A program made the position numbers and the translations under genes. Below are positions 50,845-59,586 of a stretch of DNA of 64,000 nucleotides, in pieces (the stretch's first letter is position 1; each line of letters opens with the position of its first letter). Under the pieces are notes generated by a model. That model searched no databases. It saw only the letters and a program-made list of their open reading frames with translations, and was not told the DNA's origin. The stretch comes from Paracoccaceae bacterium (lineage in GTDB: Bacteria > Pseudomonadota > Alphaproteobacteria > Rhodobacterales > Rhodobacteraceae), in assembly GCA_019911965.1 (NCBI GenBank), contig JAIOJF010000015.1, forward strand, positions 1 to 64,000, given 5' to 3'.

Positions 50845-52020
50845 ATGGACCGTGTCGATGTGATCGTTCTGGGGGCCGGGGCTGCCGGCATGTTCTGTGC
50901 TGCAACCGCCGCGCGGCGCGGGCGGCGTGTGGTGGTGATGGATCACCGCGCGGCACCCGGCGAGAAGATCCGCATTTCCGGCGGCGGGCGCTGCAATTTC
51001 ACCAATATCCACACCGGCCCGCACGCGTTTCTGTCGGACAATCCGAAATTCGCCATCTCCGCGCTCAGCCGCTTCACGCCTGCCGATTTCATTGCCCGGC
51101 TGGACCGGCGCGGCATCGCCTGGCACGAAAAGACGCTTGGGCAATTGTTCTGCGACGGCTCGGCGCGCCAGATTGTCGACATGCTGGTTTCCGACATGGT
51201 CGAGGCGGGCGTGGACCTGCGGCTTGGCGCGAGTGTCGACAAGGTGGAAAAGGCGGGCGAGGGGTTCCGGGTGACGGCAGGTGGCCGGCTGGCCGAATGC
51301 GCCTCGCTGGTGGTGGCGACAGGTGGTCTTTCGGTGCCGAAGATCGGGGCCAGCGGATTTGGCTACCGGCTGGCGCGGCAATTCGGGATCGCGATGGCCG
51401 AAACCCGGCCCGGCCTCGTGCCGCTGACCTTTGCCGAGGGCGATCTGGCGGCGCTGAAACCGCTGGCCGGCCTGTCGGTGCCGGCGGCAGTCAGTGCCGG
51501 GGGAATGCGGTTTGTCGAGGGCTTGCTGTTCACCCATCGCGGGCTGTCGGGGCCGTCGATCCTGCAGGCCTCGTCCTATTGGCGGGGCGACGGGATATCG
51601 GTGGACCTGTTGCCTGGACAGGATGCGCGCGACATTCTGGATGAAGCCCGCCGTGCGCGAGGAGCGCAACAGGCGGCCAGCGTTCTGGCGGGCCTGATGC
51701 CGCGACGGCTGGCGCAGATGATTGCAGGCGCACCGCGATACCAAAAGCCGCTCGCCGACCTGACCGAGGAGGCCCTTGCCCGCCTTGCGGCGGCGCTGAA
51801 CGATTGGCGGCTGGTCCCGTCCGGCTCGGAAGGGTATCGCACCGCCGAGGTGACGGTTGGCGGCGTGTCGACGGGCGAACTTGACTCGCGCAGCATGGCA
51901 GTACGTCGCGTTCCGGGCCTCTACTTCATCGGCGAGGTGGTTGATGTAACCGGCTGGCTGGGCGGCTATAACTTCCAATGGGCCTGGTCGTCGGGCTGGG
52001 CCTCGGGGCAGGTGGTGTGA
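50845..52020 (+). CDS. YhiN/HI0933-family flavoprotein
   Basis: The 391-residue protein has the dinucleotide-binding VIVLGAGAAGMFCAATAARRG at the N-terminus (cited as VIVLGAGAAGM plus continuation), the family mark ISGGGRCNFTN, and C-terminal VTGWLGGYNFQWAWSSGW. Members bind FAD; their physiological reaction is unsettled (some annotated as NAD(P)/FAD oxidoreductases). The start MDRVDVIVLG follows the tRNA by 93 bases; an open extension of 30 codons upstream reaches the tRNA and is unlikely. Confidence 0.9.
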   Translation: MDRVDVIVLGAGAAGMFCAATAARRGRRVVVMDHRAAPGEKIRISGGGRCNFTNIHTGPHAFLSDNPKFAISALSRFTPADFIARLDRRGIAWHEKTLGQLFCDGSARQIVDMLVSDMVEAGVDLRLGASVDKVEKAGEGFRVTAGGRLAECASLVVATGGLSVPKIGASGFGYRLARQFGIAMAETRPGLVPLTFAEGDLAALKPLAGLSVPAAVSAGGMRFVEGLLFTHRGLSGPSILQASSYWRGDGISVDLLPGQDARDILDEARRARGAQQAASVLAGLMPRRLAQMIAGAPRYQKPLADLTEEALARLAAALNDWRLVPSGSEGYRTAEVTVGGVSTGELDSRSMAVRRVPGLYFIGEVVDVTGWLGGYNFQWAWSSGWASGQVV

Positions 52021-52036
52021 GGGCCATTGCTACCCT

Positions 52037-53533
52037 TCACAGCGTCTGGTCGTACTCGCCCACGCTCGGTTCCGTGCGGATCACCGCGTCCAGATCGGCG
52101 AAGATCGCGCGCAACTCGGCGTCGCTGTCGGGACTTTCGCAGACCACCACAAGGTTTGGCGTGTTGGACGAAGCCCTGACCAGCCCCCAGCCGCCATTGT
52201 CCAGGATCACCCGCGCGCCGTTGACCGTGACCACCTGCGCGATCTTGCGCCCACCCAGGCTGCCGCCCTCAGAATGCCGTGCGACTAGGTTGGCCACCAG
52301 CCGTTCCAGCACCTGGTATTTCTCGGTATCGGGGCAGAAGGGTGACATGGTGGGGCTGGAATAGGTGACTGGCAGCGCGCGCCTGAGGTCGCTCATCGAC
52401 TTGTCGGGATTGCGGTCCATCAGCTTGCAGATTTCCACCGCCACCCGCAGGCCGCAATCGTAGCCACGGCCAATCGGCTCGGCCAGGAAGTAATGGCCGG
52501 ATTTCTCGAACCCCGCCAGCGCGCCGATGGCCTTCACGCGGCGCTTCATGTGGCTGTGGCCGGTCTTCCAGTAATCCACCTTGATGCCGTGGCGGATAAG
52601 CTCGGGATCCGAGGCGAACAGCCCGGTTGATTTCACGTCCGCGACGAAGGTGGCACCGGGGTACATTTGCGCCCAGTCGCGGGCCATGATCACGCCCACC
52701 TTGTCGGCAAAAATCTCCTCGCCCTCGTCATCGACCACGCCGCAGCGGTCGCCGTCGCCGTCAAAGCCTAGCGCCATATCCGCGCCCGAGGCCAGCACGG
52801 ATGCCGACATGTCGTGCAGCATTTCCATCGCTTCGGGGTTGGGGTTGTAATGCGGGAAGGTGTAATCCAGTTCGTTATGCGAGGGCACCACGGTCACGCC
52901 GATGCGTTCCAGCACCAGCGGCGCGAAGGCCGAGGCGGTGCCGTTGCCGGTGGCGCAGACCACTTTCAGCGGGCGCGACATGCGGAAATCACCACACAGA
53001 TCGTCGATATAGGCTTTGAGCACGCCATCGACCCGCTCATACCGCCCGCCGTCGCGCGCCACGCTTTCACCGTTCATCACGATGTCACGCAGTCGGTTCA
53101 TCTCGTCGGGGCCATGCGTCAGCGGGCGTTCAAAGCCCATCTTGACGCCGGTCCAGCCGTTCGGATTGTGGCTGGCCGTCACCATCGCCACCGCCGGCGC
53201 GTCCAGGTGGAACTGTGCGAAATAGGCCATTGGCGACAGGCTCGGGCCGATATCCTTCACGTGGATGCCGGCCTGGATCAGCCCAAGCATCAGCGCGTTC
53301 TTGATGGCAAGGGAATAATCCCGGTAATCGTTTCCGACCGCGATCACGGGTTCAATCCCGGCCTCGTGCATCTGGGTGCCAAGGCCCATGCCAAGGGCGG
53401 TAATGCCGGGCAGGTTGATCGCGTCGGGATATTTCCAGCGGGCATCGTATTCGCGAAAACCGGTTGGGGCGATCATAGGTTCGCGCAGGAAATCCCAGGT
53501 ATTCTGGGTAACCTCGGTCAGCGGTCTGGGCAA
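52037..53533 (-). CDS. phosphomannomutase/phosphoglucomutase
   Basis: Interconverts hexose 1- and 6-phosphates, feeding GDP-mannose or UDP-glucose for surface polysaccharide. The 498-residue alpha-D-phosphohexomutase has TASHNPNGWTGVKMG (phosphoserine) and LGFDGDGDRCGVVDD (metal). The frame begins at TTG with GGAGG at good spacing and no nearby ATG, so TTG is the likely start. It is 17 bases after kdsA and last in the capsule operon. It is a paralogue of pgm at 17337-18968 but of the AlgC/ManB type. Confidence 0.9.
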   Translation of the reverse strand: MPRPLTEVTQNTWDFLREPMIAPTGFREYDARWKYPDAINLPGITALGMGLGTQMHEAGIEPVIAVGNDYRDYSLAIKNALMLGLIQAGIHVKDIGPSLSPMAYFAQFHLDAPAVAMVTASHNPNGWTGVKMGFERPLTHGPDEMNRLRDIVMNGESVARDGGRYERVDGVLKAYIDDLCGDFRMSRPLKVVCATGNGTASAFAPLVLERIGVTVVPSHNELDYTFPHYNPNPEAMEMLHDMSASVLASGADMALGFDGDGDRCGVVDDEGEEIFADKVGVIMARDWAQMYPGATFVADVKSTGLFASDPELIRHGIKVDYWKTGHSHMKRRVKAIGALAGFEKSGHYFLAEPIGRGYDCGLRVAVEICKLMDRNPDKSMSDLRRALPVTYSSPTMSPFCPDTEKYQVLERLVANLVARHSEGGSLGGRKIAQVVTVNGARVILDNGGWGLVRASSNTPNLVVVCESPDSDAELRAIFADLDAVIRTEPSVGEYDQTL

Positions 53534-53550
53534 GTCGGCCTCCGGTTCTC

Positions 53551-54402
53551 TCAGGGGCGGGCGTAGTTGCGGATCGGGTCCGCCTTGGCCAGCGCGTCAA
53601 AGCTCATCAGCGACCGGATCAGCGCCGCCATGCGCTCAAGCGGGATCATGTTGGGGCCGTCGGACGGCGCGCGATCCGGGTCTTCATGGGTTTCGACGAA
53701 CACCGCCGCCACCCCGATGGCCACCGCCGCCCGTGCCATAACCGGGGCAAATTCGCGCTGCCCGCCGCTGGAACCGCCCATGCCGCCCGGTTGCTGTACC
53801 GAATGCGTGGCATCCATCACCACCGGATAGCCGGTCGCGGCCATCTGCGGCAGGCTGCGCATGTCGGCAACCAGCGTATTGTAGCCAAACGAGGTGCCGC
53901 GCTCGCACAGCATGATGCGGGAATTGCCGGTCGAGGCGATTTTGGCGGCGACGTTGGGCATGTCCCAGGGGGCCAGGAACTGGCCTTTCTTGACATTGAT
54001 CGCCGCGCCGGTCGCTCCGGCGGCCAGCAGCAGGTCGGTCTGGCGGCACAGGAAGGCCGGGATTTGCAGCACATCCGCCACCGCCGCCACCTCGGCACAA
54101 TGATCGGGCGCGTGGATATCGGTCAGCACCGGAATGCCAAGCGCATCCTTGACCGATTGCAGCACCTTTAGCCCCTCGGCCATGCCCAGGCCGCGAATGC
54201 CGCCCAGCGAGGTGCGGTTCGCCTTGTCATAGGAGCCCTTGAAGATCAGCCCGGCCCCGGCGGTGGCGCAGGCCTCGTGCAATTGCCCGGCGATCATCTG
54301 CGCGTGATCCACGCTTTCCAGCTGGCACGGCCCGGCGATCAGCACCAGCGGCCGGTCATTGCCAACCGTGACATTGCCGATATCGAAGGATCTGTCGGTC
54401 AT
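53551..54402 (-). CDS. kdsA: 3-deoxy-D-manno-octulosonate-8-phosphate synthase
   Basis: Condenses arabinose-5-P and PEP to Kdo-8-P for lipid A core or Kdo-linked capsule. The 283-residue protein has LIAGPCQLES, FKGSYDKANRTS and VMDATHSVQQPGG. Cys26 sits at the position that is Cys in metal-dependent KdsA (Aquifex type) and Asn in the metal-independent E. coli enzyme, so metal dependence is predicted. The start overlaps the kpsE stop as ATGA, tying it to capsule export. Confidence 0.95.
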   Translation of the reverse strand: MTDRSFDIGNVTVGNDRPLVLIAGPCQLESVDHAQMIAGQLHEACATAGAGLIFKGSYDKANRTSLGGIRGLGMAEGLKVLQSVKDALGIPVLTDIHAPDHCAEVAAVADVLQIPAFLCRQTDLLLAAGATGAAINVKKGQFLAPWDMPNVAAKIASTGNSRIMLCERGTSFGYNTLVADMRSLPQMAATGYPVVMDATHSVQQPGGMGGSSGGQREFAPVMARAAVAIGVAAVFVETHEDPDRAPSDGPNMIPLERMAALIRSLMSFDALAKADPIRNYARP

Positions 54403-56006
54403 GCCGTGATCTGTTCACGCAGGATCGCCGCCGTGAGCGAGGCCATCAGGTAGATGCCGGCAAAGATCAGGAAGGCCAGCACGGTGTTCTCGAAGGCACG
54501 CGGATAGGTCGCCTCGTCAGGCGGCACCGGGCTGACACCCATCGACAGGTAACGCACCTGGCGGTTGGCCTCGATCCGGGCGGTTTCCAGTTGTTGCAGC
54601 GACTGGCTGAGCATCAACTGGCGCGTCGCTACATCGGCCTGGGCGATTACCAGTTCGCCCTGGATCTGCGCGATCGAGGCACCGCCCGCCTGGCTTTCGG
54701 TCAGCTTGGCACGTTCGTCGGCGATCAGGGTTTCCAGCCGCACGATGGCCTTTTCCGCCAGATCGACGCGGCTGCGGTTGGGGCGGGAATTGTCCAGCAA
54801 TTCGGCAAGCTCAAGCCGCTTGTTCTTCAGGTCCAGCTCGAACGCGTTAATCTGCTGCATCCGCCCGGCAAGTTCGCTTTCCGCCGAGACCACACCGCGT
54901 TTTTCCTGCAGGGCCAGCACGCGCATGTTCGCCTCGGTCAGCTTGCGCTCGGCCTCTTCATAGCTTTCTCGGGCACCCTTCATCTGGTCTTCGCGCAGGC
55001 GCTGGGTCAGGTGATCGACCTGTTCTTCGGCATAGGAAATCAGCGCCTTGGAAAATTCCTCGCTGGCGGTGGGCGAAGCGGCGATCACCTCCATCTTGAT
55101 GATGCCCTCGGTCGGGTCGTAGCCGATCTTCACGCGCTTCTGGTAGATGCGATAGGCAGCTTCATTGCTGCCATCGGGATCGAGGCGCTGGATGCGATCA
55201 ATATGGGCCTGCTGGAAATGCGCCTTGAAACCGTGTTCGCGGTTCAGCCTGAGCATGGCGTCGCGGGAATTCAGATAGGATTGAACGGTAATGGAATCCT
55301 GCGTGGTGGCGAACCCGGTTCCGGCGAACAATCCGCCCAATGCGCCGCCCTGGCTGGAATCCGATTGCTGGATGACGAATTCCGACTTCGTGGCGTACAT
55401 CGGGGTCGCCACGTTGTAGTAATAATATCCGGCGATGATGGTCGGGACGAATACGAAAAATGCCAGCTTGATCATCAACAGGCCCAGCCGGCGGCGGCGG
55501 CGGCGGGTCAGGTCACGCTGGATTTTCAGCACTTCGCGGGCGCGTTCGCCCTCGCCCTGGATGTGGATGGCGGGCGGCGGGGCGTGTCGGATGGCGGCGG
55601 GAAGGGTCTGCGGGCCGTCGCCCTGATCCGAAACCACCAGTTCCAGAAGATCGCTGCGCTTGAACGGATCGAGGCCGTTTTTCCTCAGCAACCTGACCGC
55701 ATCGTAATCCGACGCCGCGTTCAGCCCGTGTTTTTGCGCCTCGCGCCGTGCCACGCGCAACTGGCGGCCAGTCAGGCCTTCCTTGCGGATTTCCTCGTTT
55801 TCTTCTTTCGGGGTCAGAAAGGATTGCTCGGCAGCGGACAGACGCAGGGGTTCCTGCGGTTCCGCCTGTTCCTCCGTGCCATCGTAAAACGGCGCTTCAT
55901 CTTCGGGCGAGGCGGCACCTGGATTGCGCAAGGCGCGATCGGGGCCGCTGATGCCGGTGGTCGCGCCGCCGCGACGGATGCGAAATCTCTTAGCTTTGGG
56001 CTTCAT
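54399..56006 (-). CDS. kpsE: capsule polysaccharide export inner-membrane protein, KpsE/RkpR type
   Basis: The 535-residue protein has a ~170-residue charged cytoplasmic N-terminal extension, a basic patch (about 167-174), a transmembrane helix (about 175-195), a periplasmic Wzz-like domain with coiled coil (about 320-470), and a second helix near 510-530. The PCP-2 group member KpsE of E. coli has ~380 residues, so the N-terminal extension is the odd part. The start overlaps kpsT by 17 bases. Confidence 0.85.
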   Translation of the reverse strand: MKPKAKRFRIRRGGATTGISGPDRALRNPGAASPEDEAPFYDGTEEQAEPQEPLRLSAAEQSFLTPKEENEEIRKEGLTGRQLRVARREAQKHGLNAASDYDAVRLLRKNGLDPFKRSDLLELVVSDQGDGPQTLPAAIRHAPPPAIHIQGEGERAREVLKIQRDLTRRRRRRLGLLMIKLAFFVFVPTIIAGYYYYNVATPMYATKSEFVIQQSDSSQGGALGGLFAGTGFATTQDSITVQSYLNSRDAMLRLNREHGFKAHFQQAHIDRIQRLDPDGSNEAAYRIYQKRVKIGYDPTEGIIKMEVIAASPTASEEFSKALISYAEEQVDHLTQRLREDQMKGARESYEEAERKLTEANMRVLALQEKRGVVSAESELAGRMQQINAFELDLKNKRLELAELLDNSRPNRSRVDLAEKAIVRLETLIADERAKLTESQAGGASIAQIQGELVIAQADVATRQLMLSQSLQQLETARIEANRQVRYLSMGVSPVPPDEATYPRAFENTVLAFLIFAGIYLMASLTAAILREQITA

Positions 56007-56649
56007 AATCGTATAACTGCTTTGCTTCTTCCAATGTGTCAAACATGATCAGCTTGCCGTCCCTGAGGACCGCCGCCGAACGGCAATATTTTTCAAGCGT
56101 CCGGGCCTGGTGTGACACGATGATGACGGTCGATCTGGCCAGCCGTTCCTGAAGGATGTTGCCGGCCTTGCGGTTGAAGGCGACATCGGTGGTGCCGGGC
56201 ATGCCTTCGTCGATCAGGTAGATGTCGAATTCCAGCGCCAGCAGCAGCGCAAACGAGAACCGCGCCCGCATGCCGGCGGAATAGGTGCCCACCGGCATAT
56301 CGAAATATTCCTCGATCCCGGTCAGGTAGCGGCAGAACGCCTCGACGTAATCCGGATCGAGCCCGTAAAGGCGGCCGATATAGCGGGCGTTTTCGGTGCC
56401 GGTATGCTTGTTGACGACACCGCCCATGAAGCCCAGCGGAAACGAGATGCGGGCCTTGCGGATGATCTGGCCTTCATCGGGTTTTTCCAGCCCTGCCATC
56501 ATGTTGATGATCGTGGTCTTGCCGGTGCCGTTCGGTGCGAGGATACCCAGCGACTGGCCCAGTTCGACGCGGAACGAGGCCCGGTCAAGGATCACCTTGC
56601 GGCTCTTGCCCGTCCAGAAGGACTTGCTCACGTTGATGAACTCAAGCAT
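55990..56649 (-). CDS. kpsT: capsule polysaccharide ABC exporter ATPase, KpsT type
   Basis: The 219-residue length is typical of KpsT. Walker A reads APNGTGKTT (normally G-R-N-G-A-G-K-S-T); the signature is YSAGMRARFSFALLLALEF and Walker B is YLIDEGMPGTTD, all characteristic of KpsT/BexA. It should energise export of a group 2-type capsule together with a KpsM permease, which is not in the window next to it. First gene of kpsT-kpsE-kdsA-phosphomannomutase. Confidence 0.92.
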   Translation of the reverse strand: MLEFINVSKSFWTGKSRKVILDRASFRVELGQSLGILAPNGTGKTTIINMMAGLEKPDEGQIIRKARISFPLGFMGGVVNKHTGTENARYIGRLYGLDPDYVEAFCRYLTGIEEYFDMPVGTYSAGMRARFSFALLLALEFDIYLIDEGMPGTTDVAFNRKAGNILQERLARSTVIIVSHQARTLEKYCRSAAVLRDGKLIMFDTLEEAKQLYDYEAQS

Positions 56650-56979
56650 CCAGCCTGTTTCCGCCCGTCTTCGCCAATTTCGCCCCCGCCATGTCGCCGC
56701 TGACCCGGCGATCCTATGCGCCGGGACCTAACAAAGGCTCAAAATGCCGCCGTTGGCCCGGTTGGCGCCATTATGCCGTCCAAAGCCGGTTTCATGCAAC
56801 CTGTATCGCCCGATCAGCCCCGATTTCCCGACTGTTGCGCAGGCTGACCGCATATTCCGGCCAATCGGTGCGATATCGGCGCGCTCAGGGTTGAATCTGG
56901 TCACCGGTTGGATATGTAGGGGCGCGAAGCGCCAGTGAAGAACGCTGCCGGTCGGCCAGTTGGGGGGGGGAATCGAACA
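56650..56979. other. 330-base divergent region between kpsT and the antiporter operon
   Basis: Must contain promoters for both operons. A small GGCGC-GAA-GCGCC hairpin lies at 56921-56933 and a ten-base run TGGGGGGGGG at 56961-56970 acts as the purine-rich sequence before the mrpE start. No gene is supported; short Arg/Cys-rich frames here look random. Confidence 0.5.
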
Positions 56980-57456
56980 TTGCGGATTGTCGCTACAGCT
57001 ATTGTCCTGATGGCGCTCTGGCTGTTGATGTCGGGTATCTACAAGCCGTTGGTCATCGGTTTCGGTGCCGGCTCGGTGCTGCTGGTGGTCTGGGTCATGG
57101 CGCGGATGAACAGGGTTGATGCCTATACGCTGGATATCAGGCTGAAGCCGATTGCCTTTGCCGGGTATATCCTGTGGCTGCTGACGGAGATTGCCCGGGC
57201 GAACTGGGCGGTGACGCGGATCGTGCTGTCACGCCGGATGCCGATCCGGCAGAAAATGTTCGATGTCCCCAGCAGTCAGAAATCCGATCTCGGCAGGGTG
57301 GTATTCGCCAATTCGATCACCCTGACGCCCGGTACGGTCTCGGTCGAGGCGCAACGGGGCTGTTTCCTGGTCCACGCGCTGGCCTACCAGGACAGCGATG
57401 TCGACGCGCTTGCGGATATGGACCAGCGCATCACTAGTTGCGAAGGGGAAGCGTGA
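56980..57456 (+). CDS. mrpE: Na+(K+)/H+ antiporter subunit E
   Basis: The 158-residue protein has two N-terminal hydrophobic segments (MALWLLMSGIYKPLVIGFGA, then LLVVWVMARM) and the family segments SNSITLTPGTVSVE-like VFANSITLTPGTVSV and FLVHAL. I chose TTG at 56980 because a G-run precedes it at ribosome-site distance and 158 residues equals the family norm. A GTG 15 codons earlier (56935) is possible but gives an atypical N-terminus. The stop overlaps mrpF as TGATG. Confidence 0.85.
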   Translation: MRIVATAIVLMALWLLMSGIYKPLVIGFGAGSVLLVVWVMARMNRVDAYTLDIRLKPIAFAGYILWLLTEIARANWAVTRIVLSRRMPIRQKMFDVPSSQKSDLGRVVFANSITLTPGTVSVEAQRGCFLVHALAYQDSDVDALADMDQRITSCEGEA

Positions 57457-57755
57457 TGAACATGTTCGCGCTCGCGGCCATTGCCGTATTCGTGGCGATG
57501 ATCCTGATCCTGGTGCGGCTGTTTGCCGGCCCTACGCTTTATGACCGGGTGCTGGCGCTCAATCTGTTCGGCACGCATACAGTGTTGTTCATCGGCATCC
57601 TGGGCTTTCTGAACGAGCGTCCGGATTTTCTCGATATCGCGCTGCTTTACGCGTTGATCAATTTCGTCGGCACCATCGCGGTGCTGAAATTCTTCCGCTA
57701 CCGCGCCATTGGCGACAGCGGCCATGATCGAGCACAGGAAGGGGCGGAGCAATGA
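57456..57755 (+). CDS. mrpF: Na+/H+ antiporter subunit F
   Basis: The 99-residue protein has three transmembrane helices and the family motif RLFAGPTLYDRVLALNLFG, with DIALLYALINFVGT. RBS AAGGGG. The start overlaps mrpE by TGATG and the stop overlaps mrpG by ATGA. Confidence 0.92.
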   Translation: MNMFALAAIAVFVAMILILVRLFAGPTLYDRVLALNLFGTHTVLFIGILGFLNERPDFLDIALLYALINFVGTIAVLKFFRYRAIGDSGHDRAQEGAEQ

Positions 57756-58105
57756 TCCTTGCCGAAACCCTTGTAACCATCGCAAGCTGGCTGCTGATCC
57801 TGGCCGGATCGTTCTTCATGCTGGTCGGGGCGTTCGGCACCTGGCGGCTGCCGGATTTCTGGTCTCGCCTGCACGCCGCCTCGATCACCGACAGCGCAGG
57901 CGTGATCCTGCTGCTGGCCGGCATGTGCCTTCAGGCGGGCTGGTCGCTGGTCAGTGTCAAGCTGATCATCATCGGCGTGTTCCTGTTCATCACCGGCCCG
58001 ACCGCGACCCATGCGGTGGCAAATGCGGCGCTGGTCTCCGGCCTTCGCCCGGCCAGCGACGACGACGATGCGGCGGATGCCTCGTCCGGGGACATCCGAT
58101 CATGA
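57752..58105 (+). CDS. mrpG: Na+/H+ antiporter subunit G
   Basis: The 117-residue protein has three helices and the family motif GAFGTWRLPDFWSRLHAAS followed by D-SAGVILLL; PTATHAVANAAL is also typical. The C-terminal tail is acidic (ASDDDDAADASSG). Confidence 0.92.
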   Translation: MILAETLVTIASWLLILAGSFFMLVGAFGTWRLPDFWSRLHAASITDSAGVILLLAGMCLQAGWSLVSVKLIIIGVFLFITGPTATHAVANAALVSGLRPASDDDDAADASSGDIRS

Positions 58106-58142
58106 CCCTATTGCCGACGGCGACACGAAAGGAAGGGGCACC

Positions 58143-58709
58143 ATAGAAACCTTCATTGATCTGGTGTTGTTCACCATGCTGGTGGTTGTGGCGCTTGCCA
58201 TTGTCCGGCTGCGGAGCCTGTTCGCGGTGGTCATGCTGGCCGGTGTGTTCAGCCTGCTGTCAGCCCTGCTGCTGGTGACGCTGGACGCGGTCGACGTGGC
58301 CTTCACCGAGGCCGCGGTCGGGGCGGGGATATCCACGGTTCTGCTGCTGGGCACCCTGGCACTGACCACCCGGTTCGAGCGTCCCTCCAGCCATTCGCCC
58401 TGGCTGCCCCTCTTCGTTGTGGTGGTGACCGGGGCCGCGCTGGTCTATGGCACGCTCGACATGCCGAATTTCGGGGCCGCAGATGCCCCGGCGCAAACCC
58501 ATGTCTGGCCCGATTATGTGGCGCGCGTGCCGCACGAGATCGGCGTGCCGAACATCGTTACCGCCATCCTGGCCTCGTATCGGGGTTATGACACGATGGG
58601 CGAGACCGCCGTGGTGTTCACCGCGGGTATCGGGGTCTTGTTGCTGATCAGCGGCCTTGGCCGCCGCCGCCGCGAGGATGAAGACGACGATCGCGAGGGG
58701 GAAGCCTGA
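58143..58709 (+). CDS. MrpA C-terminal-like subunit (MbhD-MbhE type, DUF4040)
   Basis: The product resembles the C-terminal part of MrpA, here a separate gene as in archaeal Mbh/Mrp sets (MbhD plus MbhE). It has LRSLFAVVMLAGVFSLLSAL (MbhD) and VPNIVTAILASYRGYDTMGETAVVF (MbhE). There is no ATG, GTG or TTG near the start: an ideal GGAAGGGG (58131-58138) sits four bases before ATA-GAA-ACC, so AUA at 58143 is my preferred start (188 residues). The nearest in-frame ATG (58077) lies 29 bases inside mrpG without a ribosome site. Confidence 0.75.
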   Translation: METFIDLVLFTMLVVVALAIVRLRSLFAVVMLAGVFSLLSALLLVTLDAVDVAFTEAAVGAGISTVLLLGTLALTTRFERPSSHSPWLPLFVVVVTGAALVYGTLDMPNFGAADAPAQTHVWPDYVARVPHEIGVPNIVTAILASYRGYDTMGETAVVFTAGIGVLLLISGLGRRRREDEDDDREGEA

Positions 58710-59149
58710 TGCGTCATCACCTGATCCTGAGGGTCGTTACCAAGCTGCTGGTCGGCACCATCATGCTGTTCGCGCTCTACGTACAATTCCACGGCGATTA
58801 CTCGCCCGGCGGCGGCTTTCAGGCCGGGGTCATCATGGCGGTCGGGTTCATCCTTTATGGCATCGTGTTCGGCCTTGATCTGGTGCAGAAGGTTCTGCCG
58901 CCCTGGTTCGTGCACAAATTGCTGGCGATCGGCGTGTTGCTTTACGCCGGTACCGGCATTTACAGCCTGTTCACCGGTTACGCCTTCCTGGATTATTCCG
59001 CCCTGTCGCCGCATCATCCCGAACATGGCCAGCACTGGGGTATCCTGCTGGTCGAGGCCGGTGTCGGCATCACCGTCACCGGCGTGATGGTGGCCATCTA
59101 CTACGCATTCAGCGCCCGCACCCCCGTGATCGGCGACGAGGAGTGGTAG
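58709..59149 (+). CDS. mrpB: Na+/H+ antiporter subunit B
   Basis: The 146-residue protein has four helices and the MrpB motif YVQFHGDYSPGGGFQAGVIMA. The start overlaps the preceding gene as TGATG; RBS GAGGGGGAAG. Confidence 0.92.
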   Translation: MRHHLILRVVTKLLVGTIMLFALYVQFHGDYSPGGGFQAGVIMAVGFILYGIVFGLDLVQKVLPPWFVHKLLAIGVLLYAGTGIYSLFTGYAFLDYSALSPHHPEHGQHWGILLVEAGVGITVTGVMVAIYYAFSARTPVIGDEEW

Positions 59150-59151
59150 GC

Positions 59152-59586
59152 ATGGGCGAATTCACCTGGCCCTTCATTGTCGGGCATCTGAATTACTGGC
59201 TGTTCATCGTGCTGATGATGACCGGGCTTTATATCGTGGTGGCACGCGGCAACCTGGTGAAGAAGATCGTCGGGCTGAACATATTCCAGACCTCGGTGTT
59301 CATGCTCTACATCTCGATGGGGCGGATCAGCGGCGGCACCGCGCCGATCTTTCCGACCGACATGCAGATCGACCCCGACGTGATCTATTCCAACGCGCTG
59401 CCGCATGTCCTGATCCTGACGGCGATTGTGGTCGGGGTTGCCACCACTTCGCTTGGACTGGCGCTGATCGTGCGTATCCGCGAAAGCTACGGCACGATTG
59501 AAGAGGACGACCTGCTGGAGATCGAACAGAAGATGGCCGAGCAGGACGTGAACCTGCACGGCGAAGTGATGGGCGGGCGCGACTGA
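59152..59586 (+). CDS. mrpC: Na+/H+ antiporter subunit C (NuoK-like)
   Basis: The 144-residue protein has three helices and the NuoK/MrpC pattern GLYIVVARGNLVKKIVGLNIFQTS (in part) and ALPHVLILTAIVVGVATTSLGLALIVRI. RBS GAGGAG; it overlaps mrpD as TGATG. An acidic tail follows. Confidence 0.92.
   Translation: MGEFTWPFIVGHLNYWLFIVLMMTGLYIVVARGNLVKKIVGLNIFQTSVFMLYISMGRISGGTAPIFPTDMQIDPDVIYSNALPHVLILTAIVVGVATTSLGLALIVRIRESYGTIEEDDLLEIEQKMAEQDVNLHGEVMGGRD

Noticed and set aside
56961-56970. G-run before mrpE as a possible frameshift or sequencing error
   Set aside because: The frame after the run is complete from TTG at 56980, so no frame correction is needed; the run can serve as the ribosome site.
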